A stretch of 64,000 bases of DNA from Calendula officinalis (GCA_963853835.1 OY970822.1:15315501-15379500), one strand, 5' to 3'. Positions 35,519-48,687 are shown, counted from the stretch's first letter. The notes: generated by a model from the sequence alone, not told the origin. Program-made: numbers and translations.

Positions 35519-36009
35519 AATGATAGCTCTCTAAGACATTGTTTAATATATTAGTGCTTAAAAATGTTGTGCAATAATTACAAAAAAGTCACCACCCTAG
35601 AAAACGTTACTAAGAGACGGGTATGGTAACAAGGGCACCCTCGCTAACTCAAAATCCACCTACGTGGTACCTCGCCACCACACCGGGCGTGAGGTGAGTG
35701 AAGATGCTCGCCGGTCCACCAACGGAGAAGAGAGAGTATATAAATTATTTTTTTAAGGGTATTTTGTGAGTGAGAGGTATTTTGGTGAGTCTCAAATAAG
35801 TATTATTGGTTAGTTATGGTAGAGGGAATATTTAGGATTTTGAATGTGAAATGTGACATAATAATATGGCGTTGAGATGACGCTTATTTGACGGTTTGGC
35901 TTAAGGCACCATACCCCATGCTCTAAAGGTAATTATGCTTAAATATTCATACATAAATAACATAATTAACCTTTAACCATTTGTCCTAAGACTATCCTCA
36001 TTAGCAATC
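35519..36009. mobile_element. candidate inverted-repeat element (GCTAATGA ends)
   Basis: Ends GCTAATGATAGCTCTC and the complement of GACTATCCTCATTAGC look like imperfect inverted repeats, and a shorter relative with similar ends lies at 51858-52029. Another MITE (35614-35923) is inserted within. No clear target duplication; boundaries tentative. Confidence 0.4.
35614..35923. mobile_element. Tourist-like MITE (TAA duplication)
   Basis: Inverted ends GAGACGGGTATGGT and the complement of ACCATACCCCATGCTC, flanked by TAA at 35611-35613 and 35924-35926. 310 bp, non-coding, of the PIF/Harbinger type. Confidence 0.75.
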
Positions 36010-36320
36010 CAATCCAACTTAACTTTTTCATTAAAAAATAATATATTTCTTTTCCACCTACACAACTCAACCCAACCTTATTTTTCACACACTTTAACAA
36101 CCCAATTCAACCTAAGTTTTATATTACTTATTAAAATCAAAACAATCACAAAATTCCACCTCACATTAAAAACAAAAAGAAAGAATAAAATAATTAGTGA
36201 CCCTCATGTGATCTTAATCTCCTCTACCAACCTAGGTCACTTCTTTTGGTTATCACCTATTATATTTTTCATTATTATATTATGGTAACCCAACAATCAT
36301 ATGTCCCAATGGGAGTAGTC
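35990..36320. mobile_element. candidate Tourist-like MITE
   Basis: Left end GACTATCCTCATTAG and right end (reverse complement) GACTACTCCCATTGG, with TAA on both sides (35987-35989, 36321-36323). It overlaps the right end of the candidate element above, so one of the two assignments may be wrong. Confidence 0.55.
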
Positions 36321-36329
36321 TAAGAGCCA

Positions 36330-36690
36330 TAGTTTACAAACTTTTTAAAAATTACCAGTGTATTATATGATGGATAAAGTCACTTAATTTGTAAAGGATT
36401 TCTAAGCTGTGGTAACTCTGAGTCCAAGTATATTTGGTGCCTGTACAAATACATGTCACTATAACCATATCTATCTTCAATTAATACAAAATGCTCTGTG
36501 GTTCTATATGGTATCAAAGTCACGGTAAATAAACAAATCCCTAGCCACTTCGTCACCAAATAGTTGTAGCCACCACTATCCATGACCAGTAGTCACACCT
36601 ACTAGTTCTCATACTCTAGATTGACAATTAACGTAATTTGATAAACACAATATTCCGATAAATAAATAATCTTGATTATTTTCACTTCAT
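36330..36690. other. 3' flank with possible Copia LTR/primer-site remnant
   Basis: TGGTATCAAAG at about 36508 on the plus strand resembles a tRNA-Met primer site, preceded by an LTR-tail-like stretch (TCAATTAATACAAAATGCTC). No matching LTR or gag was found. Weak evidence. Confidence 0.25.
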
Positions 36691-36700
36691 ATGGTTGAAT

Positions 36701-39700
36701 TCAATCAAAATCAAAGGTTGGGATCTGGGATTCAAGACCATTAGTAGCTTGATAAATCAACCTGGATATTATGTTCCGATACGGATCATTTTCTCTTTTA
36801 GTTTTACAATAATTAAGGCATTTTTCCACCTCCCCTTTAACTTCCATATACAACTCATGTGCTTTCTCTCGATCCCTCAGTTCCTCCCTCCTCCCTTCCG
36901 TTTTAATCGGCTTCCCAAATAAATAATAGTAACGCCCCGGAACTTTAGGTAAAATAATCGGCATGTGCAGGTCTTGATTTGCAATTTCCCCTTTAATCTC
37001 ACTCCTGTTACCATTACCAACCACATAACTAATAATTTTACCAACTAAACAAACATTAATGATTAATCCTTACCGTAGCTTTATAGACTCATCAGTTGTT
37101 CTTTTCACTTGATCATTCATAAAAGGAATCTTCATTTGATCATCATAATCTAGTACCAACTAAAGAAAAATATTACTCAAAATAATATTTCATTTTTGTA
37201 ATATTTATTATTATCAAGTTGAAGGACTAGTTTTTATACTTACGTGAGCTAAATCGTCTTCCCCAACAGCACCGAAAGGTATAATTGTGGCTCCAAATCT
37301 AGCAGCCATTCTCACAAACTCAGATTGTTCTGGCCAAAATAATTTATATTCCTCCCCCTAAATACATTATAATTTATTATCATTTAAAACACAATATCGC
37401 CCTTGGTAAGAGTGCAAAAGTTTTCCGAAACTATGGACAAAATCTGTAAGAGATGGCAAACCACAGGGGCCATTTATGTAAATAACTGTAGGGAAAAATA
37501 TTACCTTTCTATGAAGAGCTTCACGCACACCACCCGGATACAATAAAATATGGGATTTTAAGGAAAATAATTTATAAAGATTAGATGGTGAAACAGGAAC
37601 TGCACCCAAAACTCTCATAACATCATATGTAGCAAGATCAGGCATTTGTCCTTGTTTTAATTGTGTAAATAACATCGGGTGTGCGACACCCCTAATAATT
37701 ATGTTTTTCTCAATTATAAAACGACGTATCATAGGAGCTACTTCGAGCCCTAACATATTGTGACAACCCACAAATAATACCGGTCCTTCACAAGGAATTC
37801 CAGATAAATCCCTCATAATCTTCCCGTTTTCCAAAGTTGACAGCATCACAGGTGAAGTAGCAAAATCCAACCATCTTCAAAAAATATAAAATCATGGAAT
37901 TTTGTTAATGAAAAAGGGTAATTTGGTCTTTTCTAGTTTTTAGATGAAGTAGAGCCAACTTACTTGACAGAATCTAGAATGGTATTGAGTTCATGAGCGC
38001 TTGGTGGTAAGAAGTCTGATGCATAATCTGTGTGTTTTGTACGACGATAAAAACCAGCACCTTTTATGACGGTTACCAGATCAAAATCTTCTTCCTGTTA
38101 CAACAATTTTGTAACTAGAAACTGTTAATTTCATTATTTAAAGAGTAAATTACATAAATCATCCCTCGACTTTTTTTATTACACCAAAAGTCCATAATTT
38201 TGAAACTTGTAACATAGTCAAGTTTTTAAGGTTGATGATACAAGTTTCAAAAGTAGGGACCTTTGATGTACAAGTATCAAAATTAGGGACCCAAATTCAA
38301 AATTTCATACAAACAAGAGGAACGATTAATGTAAATTACTATAATTTAAAAAAGCCATTTACGCATTGATAGTTTTGATATAACGGAGTTGAGATTTGAA
38401 ATCAATAAAAACATTTTTTTGTTAAGGTATTTTTGTTTAAGTTTTCATGTCACCAGAAACATTGCATGACCACAATCACTAAATGTACGGATCTGGCATT
38501 TTGGAAGAATTTTCCGAAGCCTTTCTCCTTCCTGTAGGCTTGGTAACAGCTGATCATTCCCACTGAATAAATTAAAAAACCGTAAAACATAAAAAAATGG
38601 AGAAACTTGAATGAAGCAAAAAAAACTGAAAACTGAAAAAGTTGGGACCTTGAGAGTATTAATGTCTGAGCTGAAACAGAATTCAGACATGAATTTGAAT
38701 ATTCACATGCTGATTCAAGCATATTCAGCTTCCAAAGAACCATCTCCACAGTTAACACATCACCAAGGTCCTGATGAATTCAATTATCAGATAATTTAAT
38801 TTATTTAGAATAAAGTAGGAAAATTCGTCCTTGACATGTTGACCATGATAAGGTTGACTCTTTGACTTTAGATCTAACCGAAAGGTATGAGAACAATGAT
38901 GTAACAGTTTCCGTTAGATCTGTGATTGTTTGTTGTGAAGGAAGTCCCTTCTTTGCAGTTGATGTCACCATTCCTGAAGGCACACCTGTAAATTTATACA
39001 AAAAGTTCATGATTATTGTCGCATTTTGAATTATTTTTTTAAATAAAATTATCATGAAAAAAACACCTGTCATTAAGCTCATCATGTAAGGAAGTCCAGG
39101 GCGAATATGATCAGGTATTATTTTGAATATCGGTATCAGAGGCTGCAACTGTGAATTCCTAAAACTTGTAGCTTCATAAAGGATACCAACACATTCAAAT
39201 TCAATTCTAAAAGTCAACAAATTGACCGTTTACATAATGAACTGTCTTAACAAGCTTTTTCACCTGGATTAGCCAAAATTAGCACAAGATCGATATCTGG
39301 AACACGGGCAGCAACAGCCAATGCAAGGCATGCACCAATTGATTCACCAACAAGATATATCGGTCTGTTTAAGTAATGATCATTTTCAGACCTAACTGTA
39401 GTTTCAATTAGCTTTACAAGATCTGATCAAAAAAAAGAAAAGAAACCAACAATAAGTTCAAGTGTATGAAATTAATATTTTGGCACGTATTTGAGATAAA
39501 TGGAGACCTGTAAAAGGTGTTCGATCTGTGGTTGGAATTTGTAAGCACCGTATATCGAAAATCCTTCATTCAATTAAGAAAGTCAAAATTCAGAAAGTCA
39601 AAGGTGTTCGATCTGTAATTAGTATTCAATATACATGATCATAACTTAAGCTAATCATGCAAAATGTGTGGCACTTACTCTCCTAGCCGTTGATGATGCA

Positions 39701-40391
39701 AAAGAAGTGAAAGCCCAGTACCATCAACTCCTGCAAAAATCATGTTTCTTAACACAGATCTATAAATTTAGGCAAAATATGTTTAGTGAATAAGAGTGCT
39801 TAATCTGTAAATTTTGGAAGCAGATACAGAGTTAGATAAGTCATTATAGTTAGTCGATTTAGACCAGCTACAAAACTTGATCATATACGTATACCTAATT
39901 TATGTATTAATATTACTGCAGATTTCATCATACGTTGAGTAATTGTATGGATTGCAGGTTTTGATCTGATAATTTTTTTTTAATTTTAGTTAAGAGAATG
40001 AGTATTAATGAACTCATTCTAGCTAGTTCAATATTAATTTTCAGAAAAATGGAAAGTGTAAGGAACCTGGTAAAGAGAGCAGGATAGGGGGGTTCTTTAA
40101 TCGGGAGCTACACTCCAATGGCGAAAACCACCTAGGAGGTCCACCGTCTGATTTCATAAACAAATCTCTCGACTGTTGAAAGTAGTCGTTCAAACTGAAC
40201 CCTTCAACTTCCGTCTTCAAATCAGCCTCTGAGTTAGTGGTTGCAATCAAGGGTTGCTCCATCGATACAGCTGACAGCCGAGCAGAGGATGAGGCTTTGA
40301 ATATAGGACTGGGACACATAGTAGTGGTGGTCTGTTTGACCAGCGGCGATGGCATGGGACACATACCGGGAAGCTTGCCGCCGGTGATCAT
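36701..40391 (-). CDS. Phytyl ester synthase-type acyltransferase, chloroplast (PES/ELT family)
   Basis: Thirteen exons with GT-AG introns: 40391-40067, 39730-39679, 39563-39508, 39422-39264, 39171-39067, 38985-38879, 38770-38649, 38562-38454, 38094-37964, 37874-37505, 37357-37244, 37159-37074, 37028-36701; phases agree and give 687 residues, close to the ~700 of Arabidopsis PES proteins. The N-terminus is Ser/Thr/Pro-rich, like a chloroplast transit peptide. An alpha/beta-hydrolase half (GVDGTGLSLLLHH; nucleophile elbow GESIG, residues 170-174; DCGHAMFL) is followed by a DGAT2-like half (VGCHNMLGLE near residue 427; YPGGVREALHRK). Family members esterify phytol released from chlorophyll, and make triacylglycerol, in plastoglobules during senescence or nitrogen stress. 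No break was seen. A ruined paralogue lies 17 kb away on the same strand. Specificity for phytol is inferred from the family. Confidence 0.9.
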
Positions 40392-41182
40392 GACGACGAT
40401 CTCTTTGTCTGAACGAGTATGGAAGACCGGGGTTTAAATCTGTGTTTGGATCGATTTGAAGCATTCAGCCATTTTTAATTGCTACTGTAATAAATTCGTA
40501 CTCGGATTTTATCCATTTTGGTCGGGACACGTTCAGTTATTTACAGTGTTTACTACAAATGTTTTGTTCGTTGTATATTAAATATTAAAATTATTTTTGT
40601 AACAATTAGGTTTTTGAACCTATTATTTGTTAGTTTTATAGCAGTTTAAAATAAAAATTTTATTTGCATAAAGTTTCTGTACATGTTATAAAGTTTTTCA
40701 CAATTTTTGAATTAAGAGATATTGACTATATGATTGTAAAAGTTGTATAAGTATAATGTTATGTTTAATAGAATTTTTTTTTTTATCTTATATTTATGAA
40801 AACTTTGTTTTTAATTGCATTTATTGGATTTCTTTATATGAGAGGTATATTTTAGTTTTGTTTGTAGGTGTATTCAGAGTATCCGCATACTAGAAAATGA
40901 CTCGTGAACCATCTCAAAGCGAACCAAAATAGTGGATACCAAACCATGAGAATCTTCTTAGATTTATTTATTGATGTCTACAATTAATATTTTTTGTATC
41001 ATGAATCTACAATTAATATTTTTCCAAATTATGTATTTAGACTTTCGTGGTGGGATTTATTCCTATAGGTGGAAGGTTTTGAGAGAAGACATACTGCCCC
41101 TTGTGGATGTCACTGCCTATGCTCGAACCACTAACTTACTAACTTGCCGTTCAAAAAAAAAAAGAAAAAAAGAGAAACATTT
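40392..41182. other. 5' flank of the PES-type gene, with a SINE-like tail
   Basis: Upstream region of the gene, AT-rich. Near 41146-41180 the sequence TTGCCGTTC followed by an A-run resembles the tail of the SINE family found at 45208-45328, but the tRNA-like head is not recognisable. Confidence 0.35.
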
Positions 41183-41487
41183 AAGGAGCCTTCATCATTT
41201 TTACAAAGTTCTGAGGAATAAATCTCAACTATTGATCAATAAAATCTAAGACTACCCGTAATGGGTGACCAAACTAATGCCACCTCTGCGCCACATCAGC
41301 TTTCTCTCTCATGATCAAACATATGATCAGACAGCGACCCAACGCCCGTAATGAGCGACCAAATCGGCGACCAATTTTTTTTAAATTGCATATTATTAAT
41401 ATATATGTATATATATATTATTTATTTTATATATAATATATTATTAAATTATTAAATATTAATTTATTAATATATATACATACATAC

Positions 41488-41921
<434 letters not shown>

Positions 41922-41990
<69 letters not shown>
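41922..41990. repeat. (TA)n microsatellite, middle block
   Basis: About 68 bp of TA between two inverted-repeat elements. Confidence 0.95.
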
Positions 41991-41995
<5 letters not shown>

Positions 41996-43279
41996 TATAG
42001 AGAACTCATAAACCCTTATTAGCCAATCAGAAATTAGTTTACATTTTCCATTTATTTAAATATAAAGGGCAATTCCGGTATTCACATTATTTCATATTTA
42101 TAGAAACAATTAATTGAAATCCTATAATCATGGAAAGTGGAGATTTTATCAATCTTCCGTTTGAAAACCGTTTACCCCATATTTTCCAGAATTTTAGCAC
42201 ATTTCACGGAAATCTTTTTACCCCATTTGTTTTTTAAATTTGTATGAACTGAGTTAACGTGATTGCATTTATGTTTTTGTACTCGTTTGTTTTTAGTGTA
42301 TTGAACCAACGATTTGTTCGAAATTATGGTCGTGATACATATGATTTTAGGTTCAGTTTATAGCTTTTTATAAATAATGGTCGTAGAACGTCTATTTCAT
42401 GGTATTGTAATAGTGTAATCAAAACATATCTAACATTCATGTAATCAAAACATTGATGTCTTCACAAAATCATAGCTTAAAAAAGATAAAACATTGATGT
42501 CTTCACAAAATCAAAACATTGATGTCTTCACAAAATCAAAACATTGATGTATTTTTCTCTTTCGTCCACTACGTGTTGTGCCTGTCATGATAAAACACCA
42601 ATGTTTTGCATAAATAACCACAATTTTGCATTTAATAAAAAACCTAGTCATCGTTGCCTGATTAAAAAAAACCTTAAATTGCAGTAATGCAATCCATCGT
42701 GGCCAGATTAAAAAAAACCTTAAATCGCAGTTATGAAAATTATGATAGATTCACAACCAGAATATGAAATCGAATGCAATGAATTGAAATCCAGAAATTG
42801 AATAGTAAACGAATTGAATCTAAGCAACAATAAAGAATCTTACCTTTTAAATTCCTTTGCTCCAGAATATTCACAACCAGAATATGAAATCGAATGCAAT
42901 GAAATCCAGAAATTGAATAGTAAACCAATTGAATCTAAGCAACAATAAAGAATCTTACCTTTTAAATTCCTTTGCTCCAGAAACTACAAAACAATAAAAG
43001 CAACAATGTACCGATTAAAGGAATAAGAAAATGAAGACTTTCTTCATCGGAGATAGCGGCGGCAGTTGGGAGAGAATGTTTTCAATTTTGATAGAAAAAA
43101 ATAGGGTTTAACAAAATGTATAGAGAGAGAAACGATTTTCTAGGAAGATAAGGAGATGCAGTTATTAGATATACATTTTCCTTTTTTAATTATTTTTTTT
43201 AATACAAGAAAAACGTAATTGTAAATGTCAGATTACGAAAGTACCCTTTTTATTTAAAGAGAGAGTTCTCTATATAACT
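41991..43279. mobile_element. 1.3-kb inverted-repeat element between (TA)n blocks
   Basis: Perfect 17-bp ends AGTTATATAGAGAACTC (41991) and its inverse (43263-43279); similarity continues inward more weakly (TTTAAATA.AAAGGG). The interior has a ~112-bp direct tandem duplication (about 42750-42980) and four copies of ACATTGATGTCTTCACAAAAT near 42450-42545. No transposase. TA repeats lie on both sides. Confidence 0.7.
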
Positions 43280-43282
43280 CTC

Positions 43283-43284
<2 letters not shown>

Positions 43285-43372
<88 letters not shown>
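43285..43372. repeat. (TA)n microsatellite, right block
   Basis: About 88 bp of TA between the 1.3-kb element and the Harbinger right end. Confidence 0.95.
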
Positions 43373-43374
<2 letters not shown>

Positions 43375-43696
43375 GCGCGCATGTGTATGAAATGAAAGAG
43401 GCATAAAGCATACCCCAATGGTCGACTATTCGACCATTCAACTAGGAGATCGGTCGGTCGTCCAACGCCCGTAACGGTGGCGATCGGTCGACAATGGTGG
43501 AGGTGGCGGTCGTGACCGAATGAACGGTCATGCGTTACGGGTAGTCTAATGATCAAGATTAATCACATATATTATACATGAAAGCGTATTTTGGTCATTT
43601 GACATTTAAAAAAAATCGATTCTTTTTTATTTTTAAATTTTTTTATTTTTTTCGTTAAAAAGCAATATTTATTTGATAGTGATGTATAGTATACTT

Positions 43697-43847
43697 AATC
43701 ACATGTGATTTTAGTGTAAAATCACACGTGATTGTATATTTAATCACATTTGATGTTTTAGTTCAATCACATGTGATTCAATACACAATCACATGTGATT
43801 CAGTATGCAATCACATATGATTCATTATGCAATCACATAATTATGTG
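43697..43847. repeat. array of palindromes AATCACATGTGATT
   Basis: Seven copies, four exact or nearly so, at 43697, 43720, 43742, 43765, 43787, 43809 and 43831: a regular 22-23 bp period. Each unit is a 14-bp perfect or near-perfect palindrome. The array is the core of the fold-back element. Confidence 0.85.
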
Positions 43848-44060
43848 TTACTAATGAAAATAATAATAACTTTTTTTTGAAATAATTTAAACAAATAAAA
43901 TAAATATATTTTTTTAAATGACCAAAATACCTCTCATTGTATAAAATATGCGATTAATCTTGACCATTAGATCTTATATATTGATTAATTGTTGAGATTT
44001 ATTTATTGGGACTTCGTAAAAATGATAGACCTCATTGAACGCAACTTTATATGTTTAACA

Positions 44061-44374
44061 CTTCTTCTGATTCAAAATAATTGATACACTTTGGGTTTCA
44101 CGCTTTTTGAGGCAAAACATTATAATGATGGTTAAATTAGATTAATTGAATGATTAGTGGGGAATGAGTCCCACGCCTTTTGAATAAAGTGAGGTTAATG
44201 ATGTTTAAAGGTAAAAAGTACGGGTGAAGTGGTTATTTCACTTTGTTAAAGTAGATAATTAATGAGTGTGAGTCCTACTATTTTTGTCAAATAAAATAAT
44301 TTTTTAAAGTGTATCACTTATTTTGAATCTATCACTTAAAAAAAAATGTATCAATTATCTTGAATAGGAGGAAG
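44061..44374. mobile_element. Degenerate Stowaway-like MITE
   Basis: Left CTTCTTCTGATTCAAAATAA and right inverse ...TTGAATAGGAGGAAG resemble the ends of the 2982-3254 element. TA follows on the right but not clearly on the left. 314 bp. Confidence 0.6.
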
Positions 44375-45010
44375 TATAGTAAGTGTTACCACTTACCGAA
44401 CGCGTGATTCTTAATTTGAAGTTAACCCACTAAAATATTCAATTTAATATTTTCCCTTAATATTCAATTTAATATTTTCCCTTATTTTATATTTTTGAAT
44501 CAATTAATGTATTGAATGCATTTAAAGTACATTACAACTAATGTTAACTAAAAGCTGAATTTAGTACATGTACTTTGAAATGTGTTTCGCTGTTTCTTCA
44601 ATTTGTGGACAACGGTACGCTGAGAGAAAAAAATATTAATTTCTACATAGTATTAATTTAAGGAAATTGATAATAACAGGCTGTTAATAGCAAGACAAAA
44701 TTAATATAAAAATTGTTCCTTAAATTTTAGGAACACTACTCTATCAATGAATGTAACAATTATTTTATGCATGTTAAAGATATCTCTTAGTGCTGTCATT
44801 AACAAAACTCTTAATTTTATTGATATCATAAAGTAATTTATGACAAATGATAGATATATCCTTCATTTTCTTTTAGGATATTTTGCATTTCTGCTAAAAA
44901 TATAATTATTTTTTATATGAAATTTATCTATATAAATAAAAATTACTCTATACAACACAAATAAAAAATATGTGTGATTTTAATTTTATTAAATAAACTA
45001 GTTTACTTTG
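44375..45010. other. AT-rich gene-free stretch
   Basis: No gene or repeat boundary recognised. Confidence 0.4.
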
Positions 45011-45015
45011 ATTCG

Positions 45016-45365
45016 GTGTCGTGTACTATGTGCAGCATGGATGATGAAAGTGTGGATCATCTATTTTACTCCTGTGCTATCTCGAAAAATTTATGGGATT
45101 GGCTGATATCGGTGTTCACACATCCATGGATCAATTAATTCAAGTGATTATTGACTTTGGTGATTTGACTTGGTTAATATGAAAAGCAAGGAATAACAAA
45201 ACGTTTTTTATTTTTGTTTTTTTGAACGGTAAATCTTAACCTACTTCTAATTACCACATAGATTTATGACATGATTTAAACTTCCGACCTCAAGGATAAG
45301 GGGCAAACTCCATAGACCATACCACTAGATAACAAAACATTTTCAACAAGTTATGCTTCCTTCAT
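45016..45365 (+). pseudogene. LINE/non-LTR zf-RVT remnant
   Basis: A short frame reads C-T-M-C ... DDESVDHLFYSC ... NLWDWL, the CX2C...HX4-5C signature of the zinc-binding domain at the end of plant LINE-type reverse transcriptases. Near 45175 the related tail KARNNKTF follows a TGA stop. A SINE splits it at 45208-45328. Only this fragment remains. Confidence 0.65.
45208..45328 (-). mobile_element. tRNA-derived SINE
   Basis: Minus strand: head CTAGTGGTATGGTC (A-box-like), B-box-like GGTCGGAAGTTTAAATC, and an A-rich tail after ACCGTTC. Flanked by a 15-bp duplication ATAACAAAACRTTTT (45193-45207 and 45329-45343). A related copy lies at 62767-62880. Confidence 0.78.
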
Positions 45366-45402
45366 CAATCAAAGTGCTCCTACATGGGACACGGCGTGTA
45401 GT

Positions 45403-45795
45403 ATGTTACAGCTAGAACAACAACGCCAAACTGCCCGGCAATCGGCGAGCCAAACAGCCATGGTTGCTCCGGCATCACCAAAAGTTAACGACGATGGTCA
45501 ATCAGCGGCTAATGAACACCGTTCGTACGGCAGGGGACGTGGCCGAGGTCGTGGCAGATCTAACAATCGCGGGGGACGATCGGGTCGTGGACGCTCCTAC
45601 AACCAAAACACCCCACTGCCGCCAAACGCCTATCCACCTTGGGCTTGGTGGGCACCCCCTCCGTGTCCATATCCGACCCAACAACCCGTGGTCCAGCCAC
45701 CCTGCCCAGCCTGCTCCGCCTACTATCCAACAGACGGCCCACATTGCCTATCAACAACAGGCACAAGATGCAATCCAATCGGCTCCTCCTACTAG
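45403..45795 (+). pseudogene. copia gag C-terminal region
   Basis: Gln/Ala-rich then Arg/Gly-rich (GRGRGRGRSNNRGGRSGRGR), then Pro-rich: the RNA-binding tail usual for this lineage, without a CCHC knuckle. Near 45690-45710 the true frame shifts; the last 30 residues here are out of frame. Confidence 0.75.
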
Positions 45796-46555
45796 CGTCG
45801 GCCCACCGCAGCCCGATTACAATGCATTGAACCCAACTGATATTGGAGCGGCCTTCCAAGCAATGCACCTTAATTATCCGGATCCCTCTTGGTATATGGA
45901 TACGGGGGCCACATCTCACATGACCGTCGATGAAGGTAAAATTCACACTCCTTTATTATCATCTAACTTACATGCGGTTTATGTAGGTAATGGAAATAGT
46001 ATACCCATAAAAGGATCCGGAAATGCCACCCACCATAAATACAACCTTAGGGATATCCTTTACACACCAACCATTATTAAAAACCGTGTGTCCGTCCATA
46101 AATTCACCCATCAAAATTATGTTTCTGTTGAATTTGACCCATTTGGTTTTTCTGTGAAGGATTTCAAGGATGGGAAGACTATCTCCCGCCATAATAGTTT
46201 GGGCGATCTCTACCCATTCACCGAACCCGCCACCATTCCTCAAGCCAATGTAGCGACCTCCACACCCGATCAATGGCACAACCGTCTCGGTCACCCGGGC
46301 GCTACAATTTTAGACTATCTTCGTACTCGTTTTTTCATTTCATGTAATAAAGACAAACCGTCTACTATTTGTCATTCATGTCAATTATCGAAAAACAAAC
46401 GTTTACCATTTTATGAGTCTAATACAGCCACTTTTGCACCTTTTGATATAATACATTGTGACTTATGGACATCACCTAAACGAGCAATTCGGGCTATAAA
46501 TACTACATGGTGCTTATCGATCATTACTCACAATATGTATGGGTCTATCCTTTAA
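45690..46555 (+). pseudogene. copia protease and integrase N-terminal part
   Basis: In the second frame: PAPPTIQQTAHIAYQQQ linker, protease WYMDTGATSHMT, integrase zinc region (WHNRLGHPG ... CHSCQLSKNK) and the start of the core (IIHCDLWTSP). A frameshift near 46480 sends the end out of frame. Confidence 0.82.
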
Positions 46556-46960
46556 AATATAAATCGGACACATTTCAAAACTTTATAAAATTTCACAAAC
46601 TCATACAAACCCAATTTAACCGTTCTATTAAGTCATTCCAATGTGACTTAGGTGGCGAATTCGACAATAACGAATTCAAAAACTTTGCCTCCAATAACGG
46701 TCTTGTCTTCCTATTTTCATGTGCCAAAACATCCCCTCAAAACGGGAAATCGGAACGTATGATTCGTCGTCTTAACGAAATCATTCGTGCACTCCTCATG
46801 CACGCTAATCTCCCCCCAAAATTTTGGGTTGAGGATCTCCACACCGCCGCCTACATCCACAACATCCTCCCCACCAAATGCCTCAACTCCCTAACCCCAA
46901 CCTATGCCCTCTACCTTCGCCACCCTAACTATGATCATCTTCGAGTTTTTGGGTGCGCTT
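46507..46960 (+). pseudogene. copia integrase catalytic core
   Basis: Reads VLIDHYSQYVWVYPL, CDLGGEFDNNEF, SPQNGKSERMIR and FWVEDLHTAAYIHN: the core with its acidic residues. It runs to FGCAL, where a solo LTR interrupts; the continuation CYPNTSATQPHKL... begins at about 48688. Confidence 0.85.
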
Positions 46961-48682
46961 TGTAACACCTCAAATTTTAATACAAAACATTTGCCCAAAA
47001 TATATCATTTTTCATAAATAGAAGAATTGTTCCAAAATGTGGATTTACAAAAACCTTTGGTATGAAAATCAGAGTTTAAAGTTTGGTGTTACAAAATAGA
47101 TCAAAACCAAAGCTAAGCATAAATCCAATCTAATGTTCTTCTACTCTAGGCCCCGCATCTCTATCCATGCGTACCTAAACCTTCGATCCCGAACCTGAGT
47201 ACATAGCAAAACAAACAAGGAGTACGTGAGACAAAAATGTCTCGTGAGCTACATGGGTTTAGACCCCGATAATAACAATAATCGTAAGACATATAACAAA
47301 CATATAAGTAAATCGTCCATCTATCTAGTCACCCTATTGTGACCCTAATCCCTTGCTTTCCTAGCAATCATATCTAGTTATCGGGTTGCCCCCGAACTAA
47401 CTAGAACCACCTTGACTTATTAACCAAAATCCATCGCCATTAATAAGCCTCAAGATACCGGCAAGAGGGATTCGCCCAATCTACCGGTACATGCCTTACT
47501 CACCGGACTACCTCCAGTTAGCAAGACTACTACCGTGGTTGAGTCGATGGGAATCCACCCAACTGCCCCTCACACCACACCTCATGACCGGGGGTCCCCC
47601 GCATCATCACATCATCTCAACATATCATAACTCAATGGTTATGTCAATCTAGCTCTCGGCTATCACGTCTATCATCAAACAAGTTAGTTCAATACTATCA
47701 TCGGTATAACTAACTATCAACTACTAGTCTACACAATTAAGAAAATAGACCATAACACAAGTAATAAAAATGTATTTCATAGGCTATGTACTCAGTAAAG
47801 TCCACACGTACTCACCTTAGCAAATAAATGCTCCAACCGTATTCCTTCCGCCGGTTTTCCTTGCTCCAACAATCAATCAACTTTCCAAGACTTCACCAAA
47901 AGCCTAATACAATAATCACAAAATGTTCAACATCACATACTACTATTAATGTATCCATTTATCTCTAGATACCACTCACTATCTCATTCCCCCAATTTTG
48001 GTGATTTACCAAACCCTAGGTTTAACCAACCCTTAAGATTCATACCAATCTTAACCATACACTTGTTTCCCTTGTTAAAACACCATCTATTAAGTGTATA
48101 CATCATTTATTTCACCATAACCCATAACCCCAAGAACTAGGGTTTCAAACCCAAGCTTCAAGATCCATAGATCTTGAGCTACAAAGATGGAGGAGTGAAG
48201 ATTTACCTTTAATCTTCAACTAGGAGTGAAGAATCACGAGATTTGATGAAGAAATCGGCTCCAAATGGTGTTTTCCACTCAAAAACGTATACAAAGTCGT
48301 TGGGAGAGAAGCTAGGGTTTTGATATGCATTAAATGAGCTTTTCCCGACTTTAACGTTGATCAGATAGCAAAATCGCGCCGTGATCTATAGATCGCGTCG
48401 CTATCTTCTGCCCGAGATCCAAAATCGCGATCCAAGACTTCGCTATTTCGGGTTTCTGAGGAAACAACCAAAAATCGCGTCGCTATCCAAGATAGCGTCG
48501 CTATCTTGGGCTGTGCAGCCCAGGCTGCACTTTTCGACCTTTCCTTCGACAAGGTTTCGTCCATAACTTTCTCATACGATGTCCAAATGACACGAAACCA
48601 ATTCCTACGTTCTTTAAATGATTTATCCTTATTTATCTTATTTTTATAAAATTTATTTATCTACAAATTTCGGGTCGTTACA
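46961..48682 (-). mobile_element. Ty3-gypsy solo LTR in the copia pol
   Basis: 1722 bp beginning TGTAACACC and ending GTTACA on the plus strand, flanked by the 5-bp duplication CGCTT (46956-46960, 48683-48687); the copia frame resumes just beyond. No internal sequence, so a solo LTR left by LTR-LTR recombination. Orientation is inferred from similarity of its ends to the gypsy LTR at 32364-34527. Contains a cluster of CGCG-centred palindromes at 48361-48520. Confidence 0.88.
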
Positions 48683-48687
48683 CGCTT

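Noticed and set aside
38445..38690. 81-residue frame as a separate gene
   Set aside because: It is exon 8 of the PES-type gene read into its flanking introns.
43697..43847. CRISPR-like array
   Set aside because: Spacers are only 8-10 bp, the repeats are short palindromes, and the context is a plant fold-back element.
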